The notes under the pieces are model-generated. The model made no database searches. It was not told where the DNA came from and worked only from the letters and a program-made list of their open reading frames with translations. Source: CAWVWF01 sp963933885 (GTDB lineage Bacteria; Bacteroidota; Bacteroidia; Flavobacteriales_C; GCA-002722245). Taken from it: a stretch of 34,267 nucleotides of DNA. The stretch covers positions 1 through 34,267 of the forward strand of contig CAWVWF010000013.1 of NCBI GenBank assembly GCA_963933885.1, read 5' to 3'. The first letter of the stretch is position 1; every line of letters begins with the position of its first letter. Of the stretch, positions 8,832-17,273 are shown in pieces. A program made the translations under genes and the position numbers.

Positions 8832-9950
8832 ATGAAGCAATTTATTTTAATTGTAGTAGCAGTTTTTACATCGCTTTTATCATTTACTCAAAATGATAGT
8901 ACGTTATACTCTTTTTTTGTAGCGGGACACACATACGGGAACAATGGAGTTAATAACATTGGGTTTCATCCTCCTTTTAAAAATAAATTTGGATATATCC
9001 AGGGTCGTTCCGAAATAAAATTTGGTGTATTAACTGGAGATATTGTATCACCAAGTCCTGTAAAAAAAGATTGGGATGAAATTGATATGGATATAGTTTC
9101 TTTAGGATTACCGGTTTATTTCTCTGTTGGAAATCATGATATGGAAAACAGGCCACTTTATGAGTCTAGATATGGAAATACGTATTATGACTTTGAATAT
9201 GAGAATGATTTATTTATTGTTTTGGATCCTAATATTGATGGTTGGAGCATAACTGGTGATCAGCTAACATTTTTAAAAAACACACTTAATTCTAAAGCAG
9301 GAACAGTAGATAATATTTATGTTTTTGTTCACCAAGTACTATGGAGAGAATTTGACAACCCTTTTAGTTATATTACTTTAAACTCATATGCAGGCAAAGG
9401 AAGCCCTATTAATTTTTGGTCGGTGATTGAGCCTTTATTTAGAGGTGTTTCTAATGATGTTGTGATGTTTGCTGGGGATGTAGGTGTTTCTTGGGCTTCG
9501 GACGCGACGTTCGATAGTTATGATAATATTACATTAATTACTTCAGGAATGGGAGACCCTGATGGTGAGAATTTTATTGTTGTAAATGTAGATACAAGTA
9601 AAAGTATTGATTATGATTTAATATGTTTGTCGAGTAATGATATGGACTGCCTTGGAGATTTAGAAGACCTTTTAGTTGTTGATAAATTAACCTCTTTAGA
9701 TGTAGAAATAGAAGGTAAACATTCGTTTTCACTAACTTCAAATCTTGTTAATAATCGAGTAGGATTAAACTTTATTACAAATGAAGCAGTAACGATACAA
9801 CTTTATAATGTTAGCGGTCAACTCGTTTTCCAAAAAAAGTTAGAAGGTGAATTTAAGTATGAAATTGATGTTTCTAATATTCCTAAAGGCCTATATATTC
9901 TAAAAACACCTGAATGTGGAGAATGTTTAGCAATAAAATTAATTATCTAG
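8832..9950 (+). CDS. Secreted metallophosphoesterase-like protein with T9SS sorting domain
   Basis: A 372-residue protein with a signal peptide (residues 1 to about 19), a calcineurin-like phosphoesterase domain (about 25-260), and a C-terminal type A sorting domain (about 300-372) with LYNVSGQLVFQK, IDVSNIPKGLYILK. It should cross the outer membrane through the type IX system. Of the usual metal-binding motifs, GDIV, GNHD and a VHQ histidine are present. The first motif reads AGHTYG instead of D-x-H, and the last reads FAGDVG instead of G-H-x-H. It may bind one metal, use different ligands, or be inactive. It follows rocD by 11 bases without an obvious promoter of its own and overlaps tyrA tail-to-tail by 12 bases. 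The substrate is unknown. Confidence 0.85.
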   Translation: MKQFILIVVAVFTSLLSFTQNDSTLYSFFVAGHTYGNNGVNNIGFHPPFKNKFGYIQGRSEIKFGVLTGDIVSPSPVKKDWDEIDMDIVSLGLPVYFSVGNHDMENRPLYESRYGNTYYDFEYENDLFIVLDPNIDGWSITGDQLTFLKNTLNSKAGTVDNIYVFVHQVLWREFDNPFSYITLNSYAGKGSPINFWSVIEPLFRGVSNDVVMFAGDVGVSWASDATFDSYDNITLITSGMGDPDGENFIVVNVDTSKSIDYDLICLSSNDMDCLGDLEDLLVVDKLTSLDVEIEGKHSFSLTSNLVNNRVGLNFITNEAVTIQLYNVSGQLVFQKKLEGEFKYEIDVSNIPKGLYILKTPECGECLAIKLII

Positions 9951-10799
9951 CTCAATACCATTTAATACTCTTCTTATGTCGTTAACCTTCTTCATTAAGT
10001 CATGAAGTTCTTCTTTGTTACCTAAGTCTACGTGATCTTTGAAGGTTTGTAGGTTGTTTATATAAGCACCTAGTGCCGTTGATAGGTGTTCTTGGTTTTG
10101 TTCGAAAATTGGAGCCCACATATCAGGACTAGATTTAGCTAAACGAACTGTACTTGCGAAACCAGAACCAGCCATATTGAAAATTGACTTTTCATCTTCT
10201 TCAATTTCTAAAACTGTTTGTCCAAGAACAAAAGAAGTAATATGGGAAAGGTGAGAAACATATGCAATATGTCTATCGTGTTCTTTGGAGTCCATGAATA
10301 ATATTTTCATGTTTAAGACTTTGTAAATAGATTTACATAGATCTACAGCGTCCTTATTACTATTGTTTTCGTCACAAATAATAGTGACCTTGTTGTCATA
10401 TAGTCCATCGAAAGCAGCACTAGGACCTGCGTTTTCCGTTCCTGCAATAGGATGAGAAGCAACAAAAAGTTTACGTTTTGGATGTTGATCAGCAACTGTG
10501 CAAATTCCTTCTTTAGTAGATCCTAAGTCGATGATAATCTGATCATCATTAATTTGATCAAGCATTGATGGTAATATCTGTTTTGCCACATCTACAGGAA
10601 CAGCTAGTAAAATAACTTCAGCTTTAGTAATGGCTTCCTCTATTAAAAGAATTTCATTAACAAAACCAATTCTCAATGCGTCAACACAGTGCGTTTCGTT
10701 TGTATCCACACCAATTACATGAGATGCAAATCCTCTGTTTTTTAAGCTAAAAGCTATTGAACCACCAATTAATCCTAAACCAATTACACTAATTACCAT
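9939..10799 (-). CDS. tyrA: Prephenate dehydrogenase
   Basis: A 286-residue NAD(P)-dependent enzyme that oxidises prephenate to 4-hydroxyphenylpyruvate for tyrosine synthesis. The N-terminal Rossmann motif is GLGLIGGS. DLGSTKEGI, the catalytic-region SHPIAGTENAGP, and HIAYVSHLSHITSF follow in the usual order. There is no fused chorismate mutase and no ACT domain. Its ATG overlaps the stop of the aminotransferase gene by one base (TAATG), so translation is coupled. It is the last gene of the pheA-aminotransferase-tyrA operon. Confidence 0.95.
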   Translation of the reverse strand: MVISVIGLGLIGGSIAFSLKNRGFASHVIGVDTNETHCVDALRIGFVNEILLIEEAITKAEVILLAVPVDVAKQILPSMLDQINDDQIIIDLGSTKEGICTVADQHPKRKLFVASHPIAGTENAGPSAAFDGLYDNKVTIICDENNSNKDAVDLCKSIYKVLNMKILFMDSKEHDRHIAYVSHLSHITSFVLGQTVLEIEEDEKSIFNMAGSGFASTVRLAKSSPDMWAPIFEQNQEHLSTALGAYINNLQTFKDHVDLGNKEELHDLMKKVNDIRRVLNGIELDN

Positions 10800-11959
10800 T
10801 ATATGTTATTTTTGATTCGGTTAAAAGCTTCTTTGATATTTGATTCATTCGCACATAAACTTGCTCTTATATATCTATCTCCATTACTTCCGAATATGAA
10901 TCCAGGAGTTATGAAAACATTTGCTTTATATAGAATGTCATCAACTAAATCTTCTACATTCTCTAAGCTATCTGGAACCTTTCCCCAAAGAAACATTCCA
11001 ATACTGTTTGGATCATATTTCACATCTAAATAATCGAATAATTCACAAACCAATTCTTTTCTTTTTTGGTAGATGTTATTTTGGTTTTCATGCCATGCAT
11101 CGCTATTGTTTAAGGCTTCTATTGCAGCATTCTGCAAACCTAAAAACATTCCACTATCCATATTACTTTTAACTCTTAATATAGTAGATAGGTATTGTTC
11201 ATCTCCAGTAATCCAACCAATTCTCCATCCAGCCATATTGTGAGACTTGCTGAAAGAATTTAGTTCTATTGCCACTTCTTTGGCACCTTCAATATTGAAA
11301 ATACATCTAGGAGTAGGGTTAAGGATTAAACTGTATGGATTGTCGTTAACAATTAAAAACTCTTTTTCTTTAGCAAGAGCAACTAACTCTTTTAAAACAT
11401 TCTCATCCGCTTTTGCTCCCGTTGGCATATGTGGGAAGTTGAGCCAAAATATTTTTATATTAGAAAAGTCTTTCTTCTTTAAAGCTTCCATATCGATATT
11501 CCATCCAGAGTTTTCATCTAAATCATAATATTCAATATCTGCTTGAACAAGTTTAGTAACTGATGAGTAAGTAGGGTAGCCTGGGTTAGGAACAAGTACT
11601 TTGTCTCCCGGATTTAAAAAAGCCATACTTATATGCATGATACCTTCTTTAGATCCCATTAATGGCATGATCTCACCATTTGGATTGAAAGAAACGTTGA
11701 AAGTTTTTTCTTTCCATTTTGAAATAGCCGCTCTTAATTCTGGCGTACCAGTGTAAGATTGGTATCCATGCGTGTTATCCTTTTTAGCTGTTTCTACAAG
11801 TGCATTAACAGTTGCTTCGGATGGTGCTAAATCAGGACTACCTATTCCTAAGTTTATAATGTTTTTACCTTCAGCGTTAAGCTTTCTAATTTCCTTAAGT
11901 TTTTTAGAAAAGTAGTATTCTTGAACGTCTGAAAGTCTATCAGCAGGTTGAATGATCAT
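10799..11959 (-). CDS. Class I/II PLP aminotransferase, probably aromatic
   Basis: A 386-residue fold-type I aminotransferase with NLGIGSPDLAPS, HGYQSYTGTPELRAAIS, the LVPNPGYPTY region, NDNPYSL, and the PLP lysine in SFSKSHNMAGWRIGW. Its place between pheA and tyrA, with a four-base ATGA overlap to pheA and a one-base overlap to tyrA, suggests transamination of phenylpyruvate and 4-hydroxyphenylpyruvate to Phe and Tyr. Sequence alone does not exclude aspartate or LL-diaminopimelate activity, since DapL-like enzymes share these motifs. The family call is firm; the aromatic role rests on context. Confidence 0.85.
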   Translation of the reverse strand: MIIQPADRLSDVQEYYFSKKLKEIRKLNAEGKNIINLGIGSPDLAPSEATVNALVETAKKDNTHGYQSYTGTPELRAAISKWKEKTFNVSFNPNGEIMPLMGSKEGIMHISMAFLNPGDKVLVPNPGYPTYSSVTKLVQADIEYYDLDENSGWNIDMEALKKKDFSNIKIFWLNFPHMPTGAKADENVLKELVALAKEKEFLIVNDNPYSLILNPTPRCIFNIEGAKEVAIELNSFSKSHNMAGWRIGWITGDEQYLSTILRVKSNMDSGMFLGLQNAAIEALNNSDAWHENQNNIYQKRKELVCELFDYLDVKYDPNSIGMFLWGKVPDSLENVEDLVDDILYKANVFITPGFIFGSNGDRYIRASLCANESNIKEAFNRIKNNI

Positions 11960-12795
11960 GCTTCTTTTGTTATGTCTATTATTCCTTTTTTGTATTCTCC
12001 TAAAATCTCTAAGTTTTCAGTGATTTTACGTACGTTTTCCATTACGTTGAGATAGTTATTGTAGTCTTGCCATTCAAAATCTAAATGGAAATTATACTCA
12101 TAAGCCTTCCCGATTATTGGAACAGATTGAATTTTAGTTAAATTTATCTTTCCTTTTGCGAAAAGGTTTAATATGTTAGCAAGTGCTCCAGGGTCATGAG
12201 GTAATTGAAAAAATATTGAGGCTTTGTTATTTTCAATATCTGTTTTTGCAGTGTTGGATAAAATTAAAAAGCGAGTGAAATTCTGTTTGTTGGTTTCAAT
12301 ACCTTTTGCAAGAATTTCTAATCCAAACTGTTCTGCAGCTGATTCACTAGCTATAGCAGATACGCCAACTAGTTTTTTTTCAGAAATGTTTTTCGCGCAA
12401 ATTGCTGTGTCTTCCTTTTCTTGAATCTGAACATGAGGTAGGCCTTTTAAGAAATGACTACACTGTCTGATTGCGATAGGATGAGATTGAGCAAATTTTA
12501 AATCTTCCAGTTTCGTACCTGGAAGTGCCATGATGTTCATTTTTATTCTCAAGTAAACTTCTCCAATAACATTGAAGTTGTATTCTTGAAGCAATCCATA
12601 ATTTTGCAGTAAGGAACCTGCTATGGAATTTTCGATAGCCATGACAGCGTAATCGGCTTTTTTATTTTTTAATGCATCACATAAATCTTGAAACGAAAGA
12701 CATTTAATTGTATTGATTTCTTTCCCGAAATATTTCTGCGCAGCAACTTCGTGAAAAGATGCTTCGATACCTTGTATTGCTATAGTTTTGTCCAC
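11956..12795 (-). CDS. pheA: Prephenate dehydratase, monofunctional, with ACT domain
   Basis: A 279-residue enzyme that converts prephenate to phenylpyruvate. The catalytic domain (about 1-180) has GIEASFHEVAAQKYFG, AVMAIENSIAGSL and NFTRFLIL with the catalytic TRF. The ACT domain (about 190-275) has PGALANILNLFAKGKINLTKIQS and is expected to sense phenylalanine. The ESRP motif of enterobacterial enzymes reads QSVP here. No chorismate mutase domain is attached. The start is GTG at 12795, since no ATG is in frame at a suitable place. First gene of the operon; a candidate promoter lies at 12822-12852. Confidence 0.93.
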   Translation of the reverse strand: MDKTIAIQGIEASFHEVAAQKYFGKEINTIKCLSFQDLCDALKNKKADYAVMAIENSIAGSLLQNYGLLQEYNFNVIGEVYLRIKMNIMALPGTKLEDLKFAQSHPIAIRQCSHFLKGLPHVQIQEKEDTAICAKNISEKKLVGVSAIASESAAEQFGLEILAKGIETNKQNFTRFLILSNTAKTDIENNKASIFFQLPHDPGALANILNLFAKGKINLTKIQSVPIIGKAYEYNFHLDFEWQDYNNYLNVMENVRKITENLEILGEYKKGIIDITKEA

Positions 12796-12821
12796 AATGA
12801 TTATTTATCTAATATAACTGT

Positions 12822-12852
12822 TAAAGTTAATCTTAGAAGGTGAAAGTACAAA
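12822..12852 (-). promoter_or_regulatory. Candidate promoter of the pheA operon
   Basis: On the minus strand TTTG (12849-12852) is followed after 19 bases by TAACTTTA (12822-12829), seven of eight matches to the TAnnTTTG -7 element. The spacing is canonical for Bacteroidota sigma-A promoters. The predicted transcript leader would be about 20-25 bases, too short for an attenuator. Confidence 0.55.
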
Positions 12853-12864
12853 GGTGAAAGGGCA
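12837..12864. repeat. Two tandem 14-base repeats over the pheA promoter
   Basis: AAGGTGAAAGTACA (12837-12850) is followed directly by AAGGTGAAAGGGCA (12851-12864), identical in 12 of 14 bases. They cover the spacer and -33 region of the candidate pheA promoter, so they could be operator half-sites or simply a short slippage duplication. Confidence 0.6.
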
Positions 12865-12928
12865 AAGAATTTAAATTAACATGTAAATTTTGATAGAAAC
12901 CTCAATAAAAATCGATTTACCCCTTAAT

Positions 12929-12953
12929 AATTTGCATTTTTGTATTGCAAATT
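12929..12953. promoter_or_regulatory. Inverted repeat just upstream of bioD, candidate operator
   Basis: AATTTGCA (12929-12936) and TGCAAATT (12946-12953) are perfect 8-base inverted arms around a 9-base spacer, ending 6 bases before the bioD ATG. The position over the expected promoter fits a repressor site. It does not match the E. coli BirA operator as I know it. Regulatory function is inference. Confidence 0.45.
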
Positions 12954-12959
12954 TAGCTC

Positions 12960-13574
12960 ATGCGTAAAGTCTTTGTTACAGGAATTGGAACTGATGTAGG
13001 TAAAACGATCGTTGCTGCGGTATTAACTGAGGCACTTCAGGCTGATTATTGGAAGCCAATTCAGTGTGGTAGTTTAGAGCTTACAGATACTGAGCGTGTT
13101 AAACGTTTAGTAGATTCTAAACAATCTTTTTTTCATCCTGAAGCATATAGATTAAGAACACCTGTTTCTCCTCATCATGCTGCAGAGCTTGAGGATAAGA
13201 AAATTCATTGGGGAAGATTGAAAGTTCCTGAGACTGAAAATACTTTGGTAATTGAAGGAGCAGGAGGGATCTTAGTTCCTTTTAATTACAAAGGGGAGAC
13301 AATGTTAGATATGGCTATCAATTGGGAATTAGAAACTGTTATTGTTACTCGTAATTATTTGGGAAGTATCAATCACACACTACTTACTATTAAAGTTCTT
13401 CAAGATAGTGGAGTTAAAGTTTTGGGAATTATATTCAATGGAGAAACTAATGTTTCTACAGAAGATGTAATTATCAAATCAACAGGAATCAAAGTTCTTG
13501 GTAGAATTAAAGAAGAATACGAATTTACTAAAGGACTAATTAAAGATTACGCTAGAGATTATATTTTTGTTTAA
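12960..13574 (+). CDS. bioD: Dethiobiotin synthetase
   Basis: A 204-residue ATP-dependent ligase that closes the ureido ring of dethiobiotin from 7,8-diaminopelargonate and CO2. The P-loop is GIGTDVGKT at residues 8-16. YWKPIQ, SPHHAAE, the VIEGAGGILVP motif and NYLGSINHTLLT follow as expected. The length is slightly below the usual ~220. It stands alone: no bioA, bioB or bioF is adjacent, although these often cluster in Bacteroidota. Its TAA shares a TTAA palindrome with the stop of the convergent TraB gene. The inverted repeat at 12929-12953 is a possible control site. Confidence 0.95.
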   Translation: MRKVFVTGIGTDVGKTIVAAVLTEALQADYWKPIQCGSLELTDTERVKRLVDSKQSFFHPEAYRLRTPVSPHHAAELEDKKIHWGRLKVPETENTLVIEGAGGILVPFNYKGETMLDMAINWELETVIVTRNYLGSINHTLLTIKVLQDSGVKVLGIIFNGETNVSTEDVIIKSTGIKVLGRIKEEYEFTKGLIKDYARDYIFV

Positions 13575-16500
13575 TACCTAGTGTTCCTTTTAGCAGCTCG
13601 ACTTCTTCCTATTAATCTTAATTCTTTTACTAGTTTTTCAACTTCTTTATCGATTTCTTCTTCAGTATAAGCTGTTGCCGCTTTCTTCTCAATGTACTTT
13701 CTTTTTGTTTTTATTTCAAACTTAGCTGTATCCGTTGGTTGGATTCCAGCATAATGAATGTACCATTTGTCGTTGTAAGAAGATTGATTTTTAAAGAAAT
13801 AAACATATCCTTCATCAGTTTTGTTTTTGATTAATACTTTCTTTATAAACTCGACACTGTCTTCAACGCTAATAGCAGAGGAAGCATAAATAGCAGACTC
13901 CATAAGTGATTTTTGATTTAAGTAGTCGTTATCAAATTTACTTTCTTTTCCAATAAACTTTAGTGCTTTATAAAAAGCAAGTCTATAATCTGGGCTTTTT
14001 GAAAGGTTTGTGTATAAGCTATCATGAATTTGAATGTTATGTTTTGCAAGCATAACTGTAGCTATAAATCGGAACTTTTCGGTTTTATGTGTTAAAAGTG
14101 AATGTAGGTATGTTTTAACTTTTGGATTGGATTTGTAGTAGGGCATAAGTAGCTTTAAGTATGATGTTAAATCATACTGATCTATCATATTGATTTCATA
14201 CTTAATGGGTTTTCCAAAACTATAATATGTATAATGATCAGTTAAAGAAACATGTGCTGCACCGGAAGAGTAGCTTTTCTTTTTTGCAGTGGCTTCTTTT
14301 GCTTCTCTAAGTATTAATGGTTGTTCTCTTTTGTAAGACTTTGCTTTAATTAAATTACTATCTAAAAGCATAGAGCTTAAACTATATAAAGAAGATCTGT
14401 AATCTGTATATAAAAGTAGATCCCAAGCATCTGGGTATAATTTAGATGTTAGTAATAATGAGTCATCTAAGTATCTGAAAAACTGATTGATTGGTCTTTC
14501 ATTTGGTGTGATAGGTGCGTCCTGAATAATTAGCTTTTTAATCTCTTTGTAAGCTTGTTTGTTTCCTTGTTTCGCTAATGATTTTAGACATGCAATTTGA
14601 ACTTTGTAATCGTCCATTGCAGTTTGGTATTTGTTTGACAAATAATCATTGATCTTTGGGCTTTTTAGGTAGCCTAATTGTTTAATAAGATAAACAGCAG
14701 ATTCCTCTTCATCGTCATCAGGAAACTCAAAATTGTCGATATACCAAAAGATACTATCTATGTCATTTTCTTTAAATTCAATTCTGTTAATTAACTCAAC
14801 AGCGCGTTTTATTTTTGTTGTATCACCACTTGCTAAGTCACTGAAGAAAAGAGTAGCGTTAGGTTTAAAAGCAACTCTTCCTAAAAGGGTGTCTCTGTCA
14901 GGAGTGAAGGTTTTAAAGAATTCTGTTGTGAATTTTGATCTAGTTTCAGTAGAGTCATAAGATGTTTTCACAGTGTAGACAACACCTTTGTTGAGGAACT
15001 TCTTAATCTCAATTACTTTGTTTGAATTTGTATCCCCAAACCAATAATGAGCTGTTGGTAAGGTATCGTTATTGTTAAAATTAAATTTAATAGTTTTTAA
15101 ATCACTTTCGATGTATGCTTCAAATTCGTCATCCCATAAACTATCAAGAGAAGACATATAATAGTAATCATTATGCTTTAGGAAGTTAACATATATTGAT
15201 TCGTAATTTGTTTTATTAAAATAGCTTCGGTTTTTTCTAAGGTAATCCCAATCTTCAGTTTTAGCTCGTTTATTAGCTAGTACTTTATACCAATCTTCCA
15301 TTTCATTAGGTACAATTGGAGTGTTTACTGTATATCTAAGAAGAGTATCATGATAAGATTTATAATCTTGTTTTTTAAACGCTCCAGAGTATTTGAATGA
15401 ATTAAAGAATTTATCGGCTTTTTTCTCACTTGACTTAGCTGTTAAAAGGAAATAGAAATTATTCCTTAATATAGAAGTGAAATAAATAGAATCTCCTGTT
15501 TGTGTTACTGTATAACCTTTAGCTTTTTTGCTGTTTACCGGTGTAATAGAAGTAGTTTTAAGAGAGTCAAATTGATCAAGGAAGATTTCTATTAAATAAG
15601 CCACTTCAAAAGAGTCCTCTTCAATATATCCAAGGTCATTCATCCAGTCGTGTTGGATTAAGAAATAAGAACTATCTTCTTGAGAAAAACTTTGAACAGC
15701 GTAACTTAAAGGAGATGCTGTGATTTTATGCGCATGTACTGTTGATAGTGGTTGACTAGGGAAATCAATCTTATACTCACCCAGGTGAGAAGTGTAAGTT
15801 TGCTTTTCAGATTGATTTGTATTTATCTTAATACTTTTGATGAATCTATCTCCGTAAATCTTAGCCCAGTCACCAGTTCCTGACATTTTAAAGAAGATAA
15901 CTTCTAGCGGTGTAAAGACAATAAGTCTTCTTTGGAATTCTCCCTTTCTAGATTTATTTAGAATGTCGATTGCATTATAACCGTTGACTTTAACTTTCTT
16001 TTGATTGATGATTTTCCCTTCAATATTTTCAAAAACTATTGAATCAATTTTAGCTTCCCACATTGAAGAATTTGATTTTCTTAATGGAGCATAAGTTTGA
16101 AATCTAGAGATGAAGAAATTCCCTCCATTACTCATGTCAGGAAAGAAGTATTGAAGCTCTCCTTCATCACCAGGTGTTTCGTAAAGTTTACCTGGAATGG
16201 AAACTGTAATATATCCGTCTTTTGTAGTAAATGGTTTATACGCTCTGTCGATATACTTTTCTTCAATATCGTTTTTCTTGTCTTTTGCGTATTTTGTGAT
16301 TTCGCGTTGAACTGGCCTCATCTTGTATCCCAGTGTTCTAAGCATATTAATTACTCCGTTTTCACCTGGAAGGTGAGCAGCTCCAATTCCAATAAAAATA
16401 CTATGCTTTTTAGCAAGGGTATCTATTCCCACAGTCATTATTCTATTTCTTTCGTGTAGGAAATACTTTAAGTAGTTATCTGATTGTGCAGTAATTCTAG

Positions 16501-17173
16501 TAATAGAATCAATGATTTTAATGTTACCATTTCTATAAGCTTCTTCCATAGCTTCACCAATGGTCATATCTTTATTCCAAGATGAATTATACCCTTTCTG
16601 TTTGTTCTTCTTGTCTTCATCTTCATCCTTATCAGGAAACATAGCTTTTACTTGGAGTATGTTTGTTTCATCATAATCTTCAAGTTCAATTACCTCTTTC
16701 TTGTTTTTCTTAGCATATTGGAATATGAATAAATCTAAGTAAGTGTTTTCTTCATATTCATCATTGTAAGAAGAACCTCTATATAAGAATCCGTTCTCAA
16801 GCGCATGATTTTTTCTAAGCGCATATTCCATTGATTTTTTTTCGGGAGGAGTAATGTCAACTATATTCTCGTAGAAATTTTTACCGTTACTGTTGGTGTA
16901 GTTTTGTTCTCTTTTAGATTTAGAGCCATACATATGTTCAATCCATTCTGAAGGATCTGATTCTAGACATACTTTTTCTGCTTGATCAAGTGCAACATAA
17001 AAAGAATCACCTAAATGAAAAGCGATTTTATTACTAACATGCATTGTCCCATATAAATAAGACGGAGTTTCTAAGCCGTTTCCAGAGATTTCCCAAAGCA
17101 AGCTATGATTGTTTTCTTGAGAAAATGAAAAAGAAGAAATAAAAACTGAAAGTAGGACTAAAATGTTTTTCAT
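13571..17173 (-). CDS. Large exported TraB/GumN-family protein with long C-terminal extension
   Basis: A 1200-residue protein with a signal peptide (1 to about 18). Residues ~22-290 form a TraB/GumN domain, recognised by SYLYGTMHVSN, the VCLESDPSEW segment and the closing FIGIGAAHLPGENGV with GYKMRPV. Related TraB-type domains have been linked to metallopeptidase activity (Tiki), but activity here is unproven. A typical bacterial TraB/GumN protein is about 300 residues, so some 900 residues are extra. Residues ~300-640 are rich in beta-strand patterns, while ~780-930 look like helical HEAT-type repeats. The C-terminus is basic (RSRAAKRNTRY). No T9SS signal is seen. It is probably transcribed from the 100-base gap after the DsbA-like gene. 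Confidence 0.8.
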   Translation of the reverse strand: MKNILVLLSVFISSFSFSQENNHSLLWEISGNGLETPSYLYGTMHVSNKIAFHLGDSFYVALDQAEKVCLESDPSEWIEHMYGSKSKREQNYTNSNGKNFYENIVDITPPEKKSMEYALRKNHALENGFLYRGSSYNDEYEENTYLDLFIFQYAKKNKKEVIELEDYDETNILQVKAMFPDKDEDEDKKNKQKGYNSSWNKDMTIGEAMEEAYRNGNIKIIDSITRITAQSDNYLKYFLHERNRIMTVGIDTLAKKHSIFIGIGAAHLPGENGVINMLRTLGYKMRPVQREITKYAKDKKNDIEEKYIDRAYKPFTTKDGYITVSIPGKLYETPGDEGELQYFFPDMSNGGNFFISRFQTYAPLRKSNSSMWEAKIDSIVFENIEGKIINQKKVKVNGYNAIDILNKSRKGEFQRRLIVFTPLEVIFFKMSGTGDWAKIYGDRFIKSIKINTNQSEKQTYTSHLGEYKIDFPSQPLSTVHAHKITASPLSYAVQSFSQEDSSYFLIQHDWMNDLGYIEEDSFEVAYLIEIFLDQFDSLKTTSITPVNSKKAKGYTVTQTGDSIYFTSILRNNFYFLLTAKSSEKKADKFFNSFKYSGAFKKQDYKSYHDTLLRYTVNTPIVPNEMEDWYKVLANKRAKTEDWDYLRKNRSYFNKTNYESIYVNFLKHNDYYYMSSLDSLWDDEFEAYIESDLKTIKFNFNNNDTLPTAHYWFGDTNSNKVIEIKKFLNKGVVYTVKTSYDSTETRSKFTTEFFKTFTPDRDTLLGRVAFKPNATLFFSDLASGDTTKIKRAVELINRIEFKENDIDSIFWYIDNFEFPDDDEEESAVYLIKQLGYLKSPKINDYLSNKYQTAMDDYKVQIACLKSLAKQGNKQAYKEIKKLIIQDAPITPNERPINQFFRYLDDSLLLTSKLYPDAWDLLLYTDYRSSLYSLSSMLLDSNLIKAKSYKREQPLILREAKEATAKKKSYSSGAAHVSLTDHYTYYSFGKPIKYEINMIDQYDLTSYLKLLMPYYKSNPKVKTYLHSLLTHKTEKFRFIATVMLAKHNIQIHDSLYTNLSKSPDYRLAFYKALKFIGKESKFDNDYLNQKSLMESAIYASSAISVEDSVEFIKKVLIKNKTDEGYVYFFKNQSSYNDKWYIHYAGIQPTDTAKFEIKTKRKYIEKKAATAYTEEEIDKEVEKLVKELRLIGRSRAAKRNTRY

Positions 17174-17186
17174 ATACTACATATAA

Positions 17187-17200
17187 CCCGACTATACGGG
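17187..17200. repeat. Short hairpin CCCG/CGGG in the TraB leader
   Basis: CCCG-actata-CGGG lies 14-27 bases upstream of the TraB-family gene start. The right side, ATACGGGAA, recurs upstream of the gene at 20452-20958. It is a short stem and could be chance. Confidence 0.3.
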
Positions 17201-17273
17201 AAGGTAACAATATTAAAGAATCTTAATTTTTATTTAGAATAATGCAGGTTCAAATTATAAACAATAATGTTTT

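Noticed and set aside
8933..8941. ATACGGGAA inside the metallophosphoesterase gene
   Set aside because: It is within coding sequence away from any start; used only as a caution that the motif can occur by chance.
10803..11528. Several plus-strand open frames of 76-93 residues
   Set aside because: All are antisense to the well-supported aminotransferase gene and show no recognisable protein features.
16097..16459. 120-residue plus-strand open frame with many cysteines
   Set aside because: It is antisense to the TraB-family gene, whose frame is intact; the cysteines arise from the complementary codons.
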